Assembly: GCA_965546615.1 (NCBI GenBank)
Contig: CBEUVQ010000005.1
Location: 21,844 to 85,843, forward strand
Reading direction: 5' to 3'
Source of the DNA: CBEUVQ01 sp965546615
GTDB taxonomy: Bacteria > Bacillota > Desulfotomaculia > Desulfotomaculales > Desulfohalotomaculaceae
Length of the DNA stretch: 64,000 nt
A program made the translations under genes and the position numbers. The notes below the pieces were generated by a model that saw nothing but the letters and a program-made list of their open reading frames with translations, was not told the DNA's origin and made no database searches. Positions 50,142 through 58,330 of this stretch are shown in pieces (the stretch's first letter is position 1; the number at the start of each line of letters is the position of its first letter).

Positions 50142-50771
50142 CTAACCGGCAAATACTGCTGCCGTGCTTTGAACCAGCAGTGGTGTTAGATATATTTCCA
50201 CCAAACCTCCGGCAATCGTAATGAGTGTCATCATTAAAAAAAGCAGATTATACCCGATAAAACCTGGCAGTACCGCTATTTTAGAGTCAAAATATCTTTT
50301 CACCAGCAAAATTGAAAAGGAAAGCGAGGACACTGCTGCAATCAGCAGTGCCGGAAGATATAAAACATTTTGCGGCATTATCGATACCAAACTCAGCACC
50401 AACCCCTGCCAAGCTTGATGTTTAAGCAAAAATCCAACCGCAAACCCAAACGTAAACCCGCGGGCAAAAACTACCGCCATCACTGCCGGAATTCCTAAAA
50501 CTGTTAAACCGGCCAAATATAAAACCAAGATTATTAGCAGGTTGCTGACAATGTTAGATTTTAGGTTTGATGCATTTAATTCCATTGAGGCAGCGTACTC
50601 AATAAAAGCGTTTAAATAATTGCTGATTTCTTTCACTTGGTCCGGTTTTAGGTAATCAACTGCCAGCACACCACAAATGCCACCTAAAGCAAAAAAAAGC
50701 AGTACAAACAAACACAACAGCCAGTTAGCACGTAGTGAGGCGACACAAATCTTTCTGATTTTTTCAGACAT
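50142..50771 (-). CDS. spoIIM: Stage II sporulation protein M
   Basis: Membrane component of the SpoIID-SpoIIM-SpoIIP engulfment complex. 209 residues with about five helices; conserved segments MAVVFARGFTFGFAVGFLL and SIMPQNVLYLPALLIAA. ATG at 50771; its Shine-Dalgarno AGGGGGC lies inside a 16-bp hairpin (50779-50826). Located between the yqzK-like gene and the ComB-like gene. Confidence 0.95.
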   Translation of the reverse strand: MSEKIRKICVASLRANWLLCLFVLLFFALGGICGVLAVDYLKPDQVKEISNYLNAFIEYAASMELNASNLKSNIVSNLLIILVLYLAGLTVLGIPAVMAVVFARGFTFGFAVGFLLKHQAWQGLVLSLVSIMPQNVLYLPALLIAAVSSLSFSILLVKRYFDSKIAVLPGFIGYNLLFLMMTLITIAGGLVEIYLTPLLVQSTAAVFAG

Positions 50772-50778
50772 AAAACAA

Positions 50779-50826
50779 CGCCCCCTGAGCATAAACCTGT
50801 CCATACATAGTTATGCTCGGAGGGCG
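50779..50826 (-). promoter_or_regulatory. Hairpin enclosing the spoIIM Shine-Dalgarno
   Basis: In the minus-strand RNA CGCCCUCCGAGCAUAA (50811-50826) pairs with UUAUGCUCAGGGGGCG (50779-50794): 16 positions with one G-U pair and one mismatch, loop of 16 bases. The second arm contains the GGGGG ribosome binding site of spoIIM and is followed by GUUGUUUU, so it may act as a weak terminator of the ComB-like transcript, as a translation block, or both. Confidence 0.6.
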
Positions 50827-50830
50827 CAAT

Positions 50831-51493
50831 CTATTCAAATTTTGAAACAATCAGTTTTACCAGGTACTCAGCAGCTAAAATATCTTCCAGCGAATTTGCC
50901 GATGCCGCCACCACGGTAATACCGGTTTGTAATTCCTTTGCTTTTTTAATTGCTCTCGCTGCCCCGGCATGCGCCGGAGCAGTATTTTTTTTCTGCATTG
51001 TTCTGGCCACCGTGGCCGTCAATACAGCCGGAGCACCGGCTGTCAGCGCAGCATCAAATGCCACACCTCCGGTGTTAGAGGCCACCAGCAGAATACGACC
51101 GCTTAAATCTGTCAGCTTGACAGTTTCTGCCCCCAGGTTGGGAATTACCGCCCCTATTTTAGCACCGGTTTCTTGCACGCCATTTATTACCTTAGTTACA
51201 TTGCTCAAGCGCTGCTGTTCGGCAGCTACCCGCGGTTCACACACCAGCACAATATCGGTATTAGCCTGTACCGCGTTCCTACCGGCAATTAACCCCACTT
51301 TTCGGGGATTAATTTCTACCGGGCAGCGGGTATTATCCGGAGCAGCTCCGTAAACCGCCAGCACACCGGCATCAATTGCAGCTTCACAGGTAGTTGACAT
51401 ATCAATAACATCAACCACTACAACAACCTGGCCGTTTTTTGCTGCAGCAGCCGCGCCACTGGCATTAACAGTTAAACTTATTGTCGGTATCAT
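50831..51493 (-). CDS. ComB-like (2-phosphosulfolactate phosphatase fold) protein
   Basis: A 220-residue soluble alpha/beta protein. The segments VVVVDVIDMSTTCEAAIDAG near the start and LLVASNTGGVAFDAALTAGAP later resemble the ComB family, but where ComB enzymes have DVxRxST the sequence here is DVIDMST, so the usual arginine is absent and sulfolactate activity is doubtful. ATG at 51493 with GGAGG. It lies between spoIIM and the mciZ-like gene (which is on the other strand). Treat as fold-level assignment. Confidence 0.45.
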   Translation of the reverse strand: MIPTISLTVNASGAAAAAKNGQVVVVVDVIDMSTTCEAAIDAGVLAVYGAAPDNTRCPVEINPRKVGLIAGRNAVQANTDIVLVCEPRVAAEQQRLSNVTKVINGVQETGAKIGAVIPNLGAETVKLTDLSGRILLVASNTGGVAFDAALTAGAPAVLTATVARTMQKKNTAPAHAGAARAIKKAKELQTGITVVAASANSLEDILAAEYLVKLIVSKFE

Positions 51494-51562
51494 AAATCCT
51501 CCGTTTAAAACATAGTTTAATAGCACACAATTGAAATATATTTCTTTATGGAGGGTTAGTCC

Positions 51563-51700
51563 ATGTCGTTAACAGAAATCTATACTTCGCGCAACAGCAT
51601 TTTTATTGTGGGAAAAGTACGTGATGTACAACTGCAGTTAACGCAGTTGGCCTGCAAATATAAAACCGTTCGCGAATTAATTAATGCCCGGCTATCTTAA
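51563..51700 (+). CDS. mciZ: MciZ-like inhibitor of Z-ring formation (candidate)
   Basis: A 45-codon gene: ATG at 51563 with GGAGGG seven bases upstream and stop TAA at 51698-51700. The core NSIFIVGKVRDVQLQL followed by YKTVRELINARL has the pattern of the 40-residue Bacillus MciZ (hydrophobic strand, invariant-looking VGK, then helix, then short C-terminal helix). MciZ is made in the mother cell under SigE and blocks FtsZ assembly. In Bacillus mciZ lies close to spoIIM, as here (spoIIM is 0.8 kb away), though on the opposite strand in this window. A CACACAAT string at 51524-51531 resembles a SigE -10 box but no -35 is visible. Confidence 0.65.
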   Translation: MSLTEIYTSRNSIFIVGKVRDVQLQLTQLACKYKTVRELINARLS

Positions 51701-51734
51701 ACAGCTGAATTTCAGCAAACAGCTGAATTTCAGC
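51699..51734. repeat. 18-bp tandem duplication of a palindromic unit
   Basis: AAACAGCTGAATTTCAGC occurs twice head to tail (51699-51716 and 51717-51734). Each unit contains GCTGAA/TTCAGC dyad symmetry. It fills the gap between the mciZ-like stop and the converging DUF3866 stop and could be a modest transcription end or a recent slippage duplication. Confidence 0.8.
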
Positions 51735-51752
51735 TCATATTGGCGAACAGTT

Positions 51753-52832
51753 TCATGTCAGCAGCATTTTGGCAGCGACAATGCCGGCAGCGCCGGCAGC
51801 AAGGAAGAATTCACGATCTTGTTCAACAGTGCGGCCCATAGTGGTAACTTTGATACCGGTATGCTGCAGTGCAGTTAACGCCGGCTCGGCATCTACTTCA
51901 ATCACTTTATGTTTCACGCTGATGCCGCTGCTAATCAGCTGCTGTTTTACCAATGCCGCCTTGTCACCCGGCAATCGGGGTAAAGCTACAGTACATTCAG
52001 CCAGAGCAGCATTGCCCAGCGCAGTGGCGGTATGGTGGCTTAAACCCCGATGGCGTTCACGCGGATCGGCAAAACTGATGCGCGGCACCGCAACCGCTTT
52101 ACCTCCAAGGGTATACACCGCATTAACCACCTGCCCTTGTTCTAAACCGGTATAGCCATACTTTGAACCGGTGCCAACAATGCCCGGCCCCATAGCTACC
52201 ACCGCAGCATCCGCTTTTGCTGCTGCCTTGGCCGCCAGCAGGGCACTGTAGATATTTACTGCTTCATAATCTCCGCCAAAGGCATGTCCGCAGGTAATGG
52301 TGCTGTGAATGAGATTTTTGTTTTTCATCTGATGTACTAACTTGCTGAAAGCAATTGGCAGAGCAGCACCGTCAGTCATTATATATGCAACCCGCAAATT
52401 TCCTCTGCCCATGTGCTGCAGTGCGGCAGCAATGGGCGGCAGCATGCTGTGCAGTTCTGCCACCACCACCGGCATGCCGTCCAGCGTCTCGGTTTGCCGC
52501 ATTAAATCGGCATAAGGGCTGTCATCTTCCTCCACAGATAAAACTTTTACTTGACAAGGTGTATAACGCAGTTTCATAATGTGACCTTCCTCAGGCGCAT
52601 CAATATTTTGCGTGCCAAGATTGGCAATTACAAAATGACTGCCTCCGGTGCCAAGTTTTTTATGCACCGCTGTGGTATTGAGTACTACGCTATCACCCTG
52701 TCGAACCGGACCGGTCAGTTGATAATAATTAATTGCCTTTTGCTGCTGACCGCCTACCAAAACCAAAATTTCTTCAACACCTGGACGGCAGGATATTATT
52801 TTTAATACCTCGCCATGCCTTATCCGAATCAT
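51753..52832 (-). CDS. DUF3866 family protein
   Basis: 359 residues starting MIRIRHGEVLKI with GGAGGAGA upstream. N-terminal beta-rich region with VGGQQQKAINYYQL, then an alpha/beta part with VAYIMTDGAALPIAFSKLV and VVAMGPGIVGTGSKYGYTG. The family occurs in spore-forming Clostridia and Actinobacteria; function unknown. It follows the M20 peptidase gene by 16 bases, suggesting cotranscription. Confidence 0.85.
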   Translation of the reverse strand: MIRIRHGEVLKIISCRPGVEEILVLVGGQQQKAINYYQLTGPVRQGDSVVLNTTAVHKKLGTGGSHFVIANLGTQNIDAPEEGHIMKLRYTPCQVKVLSVEEDDSPYADLMRQTETLDGMPVVVAELHSMLPPIAAALQHMGRGNLRVAYIMTDGAALPIAFSKLVHQMKNKNLIHSTITCGHAFGGDYEAVNIYSALLAAKAAAKADAAVVAMGPGIVGTGSKYGYTGLEQGQVVNAVYTLGGKAVAVPRISFADPRERHRGLSHHTATALGNAALAECTVALPRLPGDKAALVKQQLISSGISVKHKVIEVDAEPALTALQHTGIKVTTMGRTVEQDREFFLAAGAAGIVAAKMLLT

Positions 52833-52848
52833 AAAATCTCCTCCAGAG

Positions 52849-53964
52849 CTACTTGTTTGCCACTGCAATAATTTCCGCAGTCAAATCAGCTGCCTTGCAC
52901 ATGTGATCAATCTCAATATATTCTTCGGTAGTATGCGCTTTGTTCATACCAATGCCGAGGTTGACGCAGGCAATACCTTTACCGTTGAAAATATTGGCAT
53001 CACTGCCGCCGCCGGTGCTGCCCAGCACAGGCCTGCAGCCTAAGTTTTTCGATGCTTCAACACAGAATTTTACTATCGGATCACTCGAATTTAAGCTAAT
53101 CGGATCATATTCTTTCTCAACATCAATTTTAATTTGCGCTCCGGCTGCGTCTGCCTCCCGCTGCAGTATATCACACATGTGTTTTGTTTGTGCGGCAAGT
53201 TTTTCCGGTTTCAGACTGCGGGCCTCACCTTCAATGTAAGTATCATCCGGAACAATATTGATTGCTTTGCCACCGCGAATAATGCCGATATTAGCAGTAG
53301 TCTCTTCATCAATCCTGCCAATGTTCATCGCAGCAACAGCCCGGGAAGCTACTTGAATGGCATTAATACCCTTTTCCGGACACTGACCGGCATGCGCTGC
53401 TTTCCCTTTAATGACTGCTTTGATTGAATTTTGACTGGGTGCTGTGGTAATTATACTGCCAGGTTCACCGTCACTGTCCAGTACCAAGCCCATTTTAGAT
53501 TTAATTCTGCTGTAATCAAGGGATTTAGCACCTTTTAAGCCGCCTTCCTCCCAAATAGTAAAGACAACTTCCAAGCCCCCGTGCTTAATATTTTTTTCTT
53601 TAATTAACCGCACCGCCTCCAATATTGCAGCAATACCGGCTTTATCGTCTCCGCCGAGCACGGTATCCCCTTCCGAAGTAATGATGCCGTCATTAATTAC
53701 CGGTTTAACTCCTCGACCGGGCTCCACCGTGTCCATGTGAGCACTAAGCATCATTATTGGCCCGTTATTGTTTCCCGGCAGAGAAGCAATAATATTGCCG
53801 GCGGTTGCCCCCACCTGCCCCCCGGCATTATCTTCATAGACATTAAACCCAAGCTCAGCCAGTTTAGTTTTCAATACATCGGCAATCTGTCGTTCTTGAC
53901 CTGAAGGGCTGTCTATCTGCACTAATTCTAAAAATTCCTGGACTAATCTTTCTCTGTTCGCCAC
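52849..53964 (-). CDS. M20-family peptidase, peptidase T-like
   Basis: A 371-residue zinc aminopeptidase: metal ligands in LSAHMDTVEPG, the bridging Asp in VLGGDDKAGIAA, Glu-Glu in TIWEEGGLKG, Asp in LVLDSDGE, and His in GIGMNKAHTTEEYIE. It has the dimerisation domain (GKAAHAGQCPEKGINAI). Probably a tripeptidase or dipeptidase of the PepT2 type. GTG at 53964 follows AGGAGAG. Confidence 0.88.
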   Translation of the reverse strand: MANRERLVQEFLELVQIDSPSGQERQIADVLKTKLAELGFNVYEDNAGGQVGATAGNIIASLPGNNNGPIMMLSAHMDTVEPGRGVKPVINDGIITSEGDTVLGGDDKAGIAAILEAVRLIKEKNIKHGGLEVVFTIWEEGGLKGAKSLDYSRIKSKMGLVLDSDGEPGSIITTAPSQNSIKAVIKGKAAHAGQCPEKGINAIQVASRAVAAMNIGRIDEETTANIGIIRGGKAINIVPDDTYIEGEARSLKPEKLAAQTKHMCDILQREADAAGAQIKIDVEKEYDPISLNSSDPIVKFCVEASKNLGCRPVLGSTGGGSDANIFNGKGIACVNLGIGMNKAHTTEEYIEIDHMCKAADLTAEIIAVANK

Positions 53965-54120
53965 TAAAACCACTCTCCTGTAAAATATTAGCAATTATTT
54001 TTAACATATCCTAAGCATCTGCAAATTATAAGAGCGATCGCAGCTTACTTAGTCAAAACTGTATGTTTCAGGAAAATGTTAACACTATTTATCCGCTTAT
54101 TCAATTGCAAATAAAAAAAG

Positions 54121-54140
54121 AACTGTCTTAACAGACAGTT
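54121..54140 (-). terminator. Terminator of the NifU-like gene
   Basis: AACTGTCT (54121-54128) pairs with AGACAGTT (54133-54140), continuing CTTTTTTTAT on the minus strand. Confidence 0.8.
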
Positions 54141-54157
54141 AAAGCAGCATTTATTTT

Positions 54158-54640
54158 TTAAAATTCACCGGCAAACTGCTGAAACAGTTCTGCCCGAATG
54201 ACCTCATGCTCTTGTCGGTTTTTAACCTGACCGCTTTCTAACAGACGTTTATAAAACCAATAATCATAAATTGCTTGACGCAAAGTGCGCACACCTAGCA
54301 GCGAGCAGTGTTTTTTATTTTCCGGCAGTCCGCCCAAAAAAGCTACCACATCGTCATCTGTTAATTGAAGAGCTTCTTTGCATGACTTTCCCTTGATTAA
54401 CTCAGTAACCGCACTGGAGGTTGCAATTGCCCCGGCACAGCCGTGCACCCGAAATTTAATATCTTTGATTTGTTCATTTTCAACTCGGATGGTAATTTCA
54501 CAAACATCACCGCAGCCGGCTTCGCCTATTTTTCCCCGTCCGTTATAATTTTCCACCACGCCGACATTGCGTGGGTTAGTAAAATGATCAAGTGTTTTGT
54601 CGTTGTAGAAAACTTCCGTCTTGTCGGCATCATTTGTCAT
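54158..54640 (-). CDS. NifU/IscU-type iron-sulfur scaffold protein
   Basis: 160 residues: IscU-like fold with DHFTNPRNVGVVE, the first ligand Cys in GEAGCGDVCEI, the second in VHGCAGAIATSSAVTE and the third in KKHCSLLGVRTLRQAI. Such proteins assemble [2Fe-2S]/[4Fe-4S] clusters. The C-terminal 30 residues (helical, charged) go beyond the core. No cysteine desulfurase gene is beside it. Single-gene unit. Confidence 0.88.
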   Translation of the reverse strand: MTNDADKTEVFYNDKTLDHFTNPRNVGVVENYNGRGKIGEAGCGDVCEITIRVENEQIKDIKFRVHGCAGAIATSSAVTELIKGKSCKEALQLTDDDVVAFLGGLPENKKHCSLLGVRTLRQAIYDYWFYKRLLESGQVKNRQEHEVIRAELFQQFAGEF

Positions 54641-54732
54641 TTAAATCAACTCCATATTTTAAGTTATTTATAATTTTTATATAATTAAAATACAAAATAT
54701 CAATTGTAATTCCTGCCTCTTTCAACAAAAAA

Positions 54733-54763
54733 AATAAAGGAGGATTGATATCGCTCCTTTATT
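54733..54763 (-). terminator. Terminator of the 2-oxoacid oxidoreductase operon
   Basis: AATAAAGGAG (54733-54742) pairs with CTCCTTTATT (54754-54763); the minus strand continues TTTTTTG. It ends the operon three bases after the gamma subunit. Confidence 0.85.
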
Positions 54764-54765
54764 AA

Positions 54766-55314
54766 TTACTTCATATACTGCTGCGCTAATTTAGCCCCCT
54801 GTTCCAGCGCTTCCCGGTTAGCGGGAATGAGGTTGTGCCTTCTGGCAGGAAGCACTTTTTTCAATGATTCCAGTACGGATTCTGCAGTCACCACCCCGGT
54901 TAATTTCAACAGTGCACCTAAGATCACATTATTGGCTACCTTCAGGCTGCCAATTTCTTCGGCAATCTCATTAGCGGGAATTTTCAGCACCGTCAAATCT
55001 TGACGTGAAACATCCTGCTTCACAATGGAAGAGTTTATTAAAACATAACCGCCTGCAACCACTGACTTTTCAAATTTTTCCAGCGAAGGCCGATTCATCA
55101 CAATCAATGCAGTCGGCTCAGTTACTACCGGCGAACCAATCGGTTCATCAGAAACGGTTACACCGCAGTTCGCAGTACCGCCGCGCATCTCCGGGCCGTA
55201 TGAAGGAATCCAAGCTACTTCTTTACCTTCAATCATTCCGGCATACGCCAACAGCTGACCGGTCGACAGCACACCCTGCCCGCCAAAGCCGGCAATTAAA
55301 ATCTCATGCAGCAT
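54766..55314 (-). CDS. 2-oxoacid:ferredoxin oxidoreductase, gamma subunit
   Basis: 182 residues: start LHEILIAGFGGQGVLSTGQLL, the classic gamma-subunit motif that stabilises the complex, then YGPEMRGGTANCGVTVSDE. It adjoins the beta-subunit gene without a gap (stop and start abut). Part of the delta-alpha-beta-gamma oxidoreductase for branched-chain 2-oxoacids or 2-oxoglutarate. Confidence 0.92.
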   Translation of the reverse strand: MLHEILIAGFGGQGVLSTGQLLAYAGMIEGKEVAWIPSYGPEMRGGTANCGVTVSDEPIGSPVVTEPTALIVMNRPSLEKFEKSVVAGGYVLINSSIVKQDVSRQDLTVLKIPANEIAEEIGSLKVANNVILGALLKLTGVVTAESVLESLKKVLPARRHNLIPANREALEQGAKLAQQYMK

Positions 55315-56064
55315 TTATTTCACCTCCGAAGGCGCTTTAAATATTCCCAACGGATAGTAAGGAATCATGTTTTCTTCCAACCACTTGAGCGCCTCATTTG
55401 GTGACAATCCCCAGTTGGTTGGACAGGCGGAAAGCACTTCCACCAGTGAAAAACCTTCACCGCTGAGTTGAATCTCAAAGGCTTGCTTAATTGCCTTTTT
55501 TGCTTTATTTACATGAATTGGATTATGCACTGATACGCGCGCTATGTAGGCGGCACCGTCAAGAGCTGCAAGCATTTCGCAAATTCTAATCGGATGGCCA
55601 TTCAACTCTTTAGAACGCCCTTGAGGAGTGGTAGTGGTACGCTGCCCCAGCAGTGTGGTGGGCGCCATCTGCCCGCCGGTCATACCGTAAACCGCGTTAT
55701 TTACAAAGATCGTGGTGAATTTTTCAGAACGTGCAGCGGCGTGTACAATTTCCGCGGTACCTATTGCCGCTAAATCACCGTCTCCCTGATAGGTAAAAAC
55801 AACCCGATCATTAAGCACCCGCTTGATGCCGGTGGCTACCGCAGGAGCGCGCCCATGTGAAGCTTCATACATATCTAAATTAAAATAATCATAAGCAAAT
55901 ACCGAGCAGCCGACCGGGGCAACACCAATGGTTTGATTGCGGATGCCAAGCTCGTCAATCACTTCAGCAATTAAACGATGAATGATGCCGTGTGTACAGC
56001 CGGGACAATAGTGAAATGGTTTGTCAGTTAAAGCCTGAGGCCTGCCAAATACTTTTTTCATCAT
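55315..56064 (-). CDS. 2-oxoacid:ferredoxin oxidoreductase, beta subunit (TPP-binding)
   Basis: 249 residues binding thiamine diphosphate: HYCPGCTHGIIHRL (cluster Cys), VAPVGCSVFAYDY, the TPP motif TYQGDGDLAAIGTAE and the NNAVYGMTGGQMAPTT segment. It oxidises 2-oxoacids and passes electrons to ferredoxin via the delta subunit. It is two bases downstream of the alpha-subunit gene. Confidence 0.93.
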   Translation of the reverse strand: MMKKVFGRPQALTDKPFHYCPGCTHGIIHRLIAEVIDELGIRNQTIGVAPVGCSVFAYDYFNLDMYEASHGRAPAVATGIKRVLNDRVVFTYQGDGDLAAIGTAEIVHAAARSEKFTTIFVNNAVYGMTGGQMAPTTLLGQRTTTTPQGRSKELNGHPIRICEMLAALDGAAYIARVSVHNPIHVNKAKKAIKQAFEIQLSGEGFSLVEVLSACPTNWGLSPNEALKWLEENMIPYYPLGIFKAPSEVK

Positions 56065-56066
56065 TG

Positions 56067-57131
56067 TTACCTCGCACCCCCTGCTGCTAATTTTTCTATT
56101 TCCGCCAACACATCAGCAACCACCGGTATCATACCGCCGCTGCGTCCATAGAAGTGCACCGGGCAGGCACCTTTAACCGCCAACTTCACATCTTCCACCA
56201 TTTGACCAAGATTCATCTCTACCGTTAAAAACATCTTTGCTGTTTGCGCAGCATTGGCATAAACTTCTTCAGGGAAAGGCCAAAGTGTAATTGGACGGAT
56301 TAAACCGGCTTTAATCCCTTTCGCCCGGGCTTTATCAACTGCCGATTTGCAAATTCGGGCTGCTGTGCCGAACGCAGTCAGCACAATCTCAGCATCAGCC
56401 AACTTGTACTCTTCCCAAAGTTTTTCGTTGGCAGAAATTTCCGCAAATTTTCTGCTTAACTTGGCATTAAAATCTTCACACTGCTCCGGAACGATATAAA
56501 GAGAGCTGATTAAATTCGGTTTTGTGCGCCCATTTAAACCGGCAGCAGCCCAAGATTTATCTGTTTGCTTTATCTCCTGCACTTCACCCAGTTCCACCGG
56601 CTCCATCATTTGACCGAGCACACCGTCACCAACCAGCATTACCGGGTTGCGATAGCGATCCGCTAAATCAAAGGCTTTGGCCATTAAGTCAATAATTTCT
56701 TGTACTGATGCCGGGGCAAGGGTAATTAACCGGTAATCACCGTGCCCGCCACCTTTTACCGCTTGAAAGTAATCGCTTTGAGCAGGAGCAATGTTGCCTA
56801 AACCCGGCCCACCGCGCATAATGTTCACAATTACGCACGGCAGCTCTGCCCCTACCAAATAGGAAATACCTTCCTGCATCAAAGAAATACCGGGACTGGA
56901 ACTGGAAGTCATTACTCTTGCGCCGGTTCCGGCTGCCCCGTAAACCATATTAATTGCTGAAACCTCGCTTTCTGCCTGTAAAAACAATCCCCCCACTTCC
57001 GGCATGCGTTTGGCCAAATAATGCGGCAGTTCACTCTGCGGAGTAATCGGGTAACCAAAAAAGTAGCGGCAGCCTGCACGAATAGCACCTTCGCCAATTG
57101 CTTCATTTCCCTTCATCAATACTTTACTCAT
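56067..57131 (-). CDS. vorB: 2-oxoacid:ferredoxin oxidoreductase, alpha subunit (VorB-like)
   Basis: 354 residues: MSKVLMKGNEAIGEGAIRAG, YPITPQSELPHYLAKRMP, QAESEVSAINMVYGAAGTG and SSSPGISLMQEGISYL. This is the pattern of the alpha subunit annotated as 3-methyl-2-oxobutanoate oxidoreductase VorB in Clostridia, though 2-oxoglutarate (KorA) cannot be excluded. ATG at 57131 overlaps the end of the delta gene by 8 bases. Confidence 0.9.
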   Translation of the reverse strand: MSKVLMKGNEAIGEGAIRAGCRYFFGYPITPQSELPHYLAKRMPEVGGLFLQAESEVSAINMVYGAAGTGARVMTSSSSPGISLMQEGISYLVGAELPCVIVNIMRGGPGLGNIAPAQSDYFQAVKGGGHGDYRLITLAPASVQEIIDLMAKAFDLADRYRNPVMLVGDGVLGQMMEPVELGEVQEIKQTDKSWAAAGLNGRTKPNLISSLYIVPEQCEDFNAKLSRKFAEISANEKLWEEYKLADAEIVLTAFGTAARICKSAVDKARAKGIKAGLIRPITLWPFPEEVYANAAQTAKMFLTVEMNLGQMVEDVKLAVKGACPVHFYGRSGGMIPVVADVLAEIEKLAAGGAR

Positions 57132-57345
57132 CCTCTGCCACCTCCTTAAACACCTCAATCACCAGATCCGGGCACATGCGTGCACACAGCGCACATCCCT
57201 TGCATTTTTCTTGTTCTGTTACTGCTGCCGGATGAAAGCCCATAGCATTGATGTGATCGGCCGCAGTAATGATTTTCACCGGACAAACCTGCATGCATAT
57301 TTCACAGCCTTTGCAGCGTTCTTCATGAAATATAACTTGCGGCAA
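57124..57345 (-). CDS. 2-oxoacid:ferredoxin oxidoreductase, delta subunit (ferredoxin-like)
   Basis: 73 residues with two [4Fe-4S] motifs, CKGCEICMQVCP and CKGCALCARMCP. It receives electrons from the TPP site and passes them to soluble ferredoxin. First gene of the oxidoreductase set, following the P-loop protein gene by 47 bases. Confidence 0.93.
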   Translation of the reverse strand: MPQVIFHEERCKGCEICMQVCPVKIITAADHINAMGFHPAAVTEQEKCKGCALCARMCPDLVIEVFKEVAEDE

Positions 57346-57392
57346 TATCCACTCCTCCTTTAATTTAATTCAGTTGCTGTATATTCAGCCGG

Positions 57393-58073
57393 TTATAGCG
57401 CCCAAGGCGGGCACATATAAAATTCCAGCGGAAGGACGGCTGTTTTTAGCCCCTTTTGCTTAAGTTCTGACACCAGACGCTTATCAGCAGCAGTAAAACC
57501 CAGCGGCAAACCCAAAATATCAGCTGCCTTTGATACTGTTTGCTGACCGCTTAAAATTATTTCAGCATCAGTTTCCGCCCCCAGGTTAGTGTTATTGATC
57601 AGGGCGGTAACTTTTAAGCGGGAAGCTTCTTCAATGCTTTTCAGCACAGCACAAATATCATCGACATTCTGTGTCAGCGGTCGGCAGGTATTAACTACAA
57701 AATAGAACTGATAGCGATCAGGTGAAAGCCAAGATTTAAACCGCCCCAAGGCTACAGCACCGACATCGTCACCGCCGACGTCACATACACAAAAACCGTC
57801 TTTAATCTGCAGTGCTCCTAAAATTGACGGAGAAAGGGCGGGTACGTCGGCATTAGCCAGTTCCGGCGGCGGGCAGACCACCTCTAATCCTTGATTTTGC
57901 AAACGTTCTTTTGCTAATCTGGTGCGAAAATAAGGATTGATAATATCTAAATCAACAAGCATCACTTTTTCTTTTAAACTTTTTAATTTTAAGGCAAAAT
58001 TAGCAGCAACCTCTGTTTTCCCGCTGCCTAAGGCACCGCAGAAAATTGAAACCGGGTAAGGAGAAATCTCCAA
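57393..58073 (-). CDS. P-loop NTPase (SIMIBI/MinD-like), unknown role
   Basis: 226 residues with P-loop GALGSGKTEVAA at about residues 13-24, a Walker B-like KVMLVDLDIINPYF and FVVNTCRPLTQNVDDI. It resembles the CobQ/MinD type of ATPase. It lies just upstream of the oxidoreductase operon, which suggests a maturation or electron-transfer support role, an inference from position only. TTG start at 58073. Confidence 0.7.
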   Translation of the reverse strand: MEISPYPVSIFCGALGSGKTEVAANFALKLKSLKEKVMLVDLDIINPYFRTRLAKERLQNQGLEVVCPPPELANADVPALSPSILGALQIKDGFCVCDVGGDDVGAVALGRFKSWLSPDRYQFYFVVNTCRPLTQNVDDICAVLKSIEEASRLKVTALINNTNLGAETDAEIILSGQQTVSKAADILGLPLGFTAADKRLVSELKQKGLKTAVLPLEFYMCPPWAL

Positions 58074-58193
58074 TTATGTACACCTTCTTTCTGTATTTTT
58101 ATACATTCTACAGACATATTTAAAATACCTTTCATACATCGACCAACTCCAAAAGATTATTGCAACTATTGTGAATATTACAGAAAAATAAAA

Positions 58194-58213
58194 ACCTCTA
58201 CATCTGTAGAGGT
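58194..58213 (-). terminator. Terminator of the SteA-SteB-glycosyltransferase operon
   Basis: ACCTCTAC (58194-58201) pairs with GTAGAGGT (58206-58213) around a four-base loop and continues TTTTATTTTTC on the minus strand. The 5' side of the P-loop gene (58074-58193) should hold its promoter; none was certain. Confidence 0.8.
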
Positions 58214-58330
58214 AAAATTAGAGGAGCAAATGTGCATTTGCAGGATATAATTTCAACATTATAATAAATAGTCCAGCCTGTTAAATAAGGTTTATCATGC
58301 ACTGAATCACAATCCGGAACCGATGCGCTG

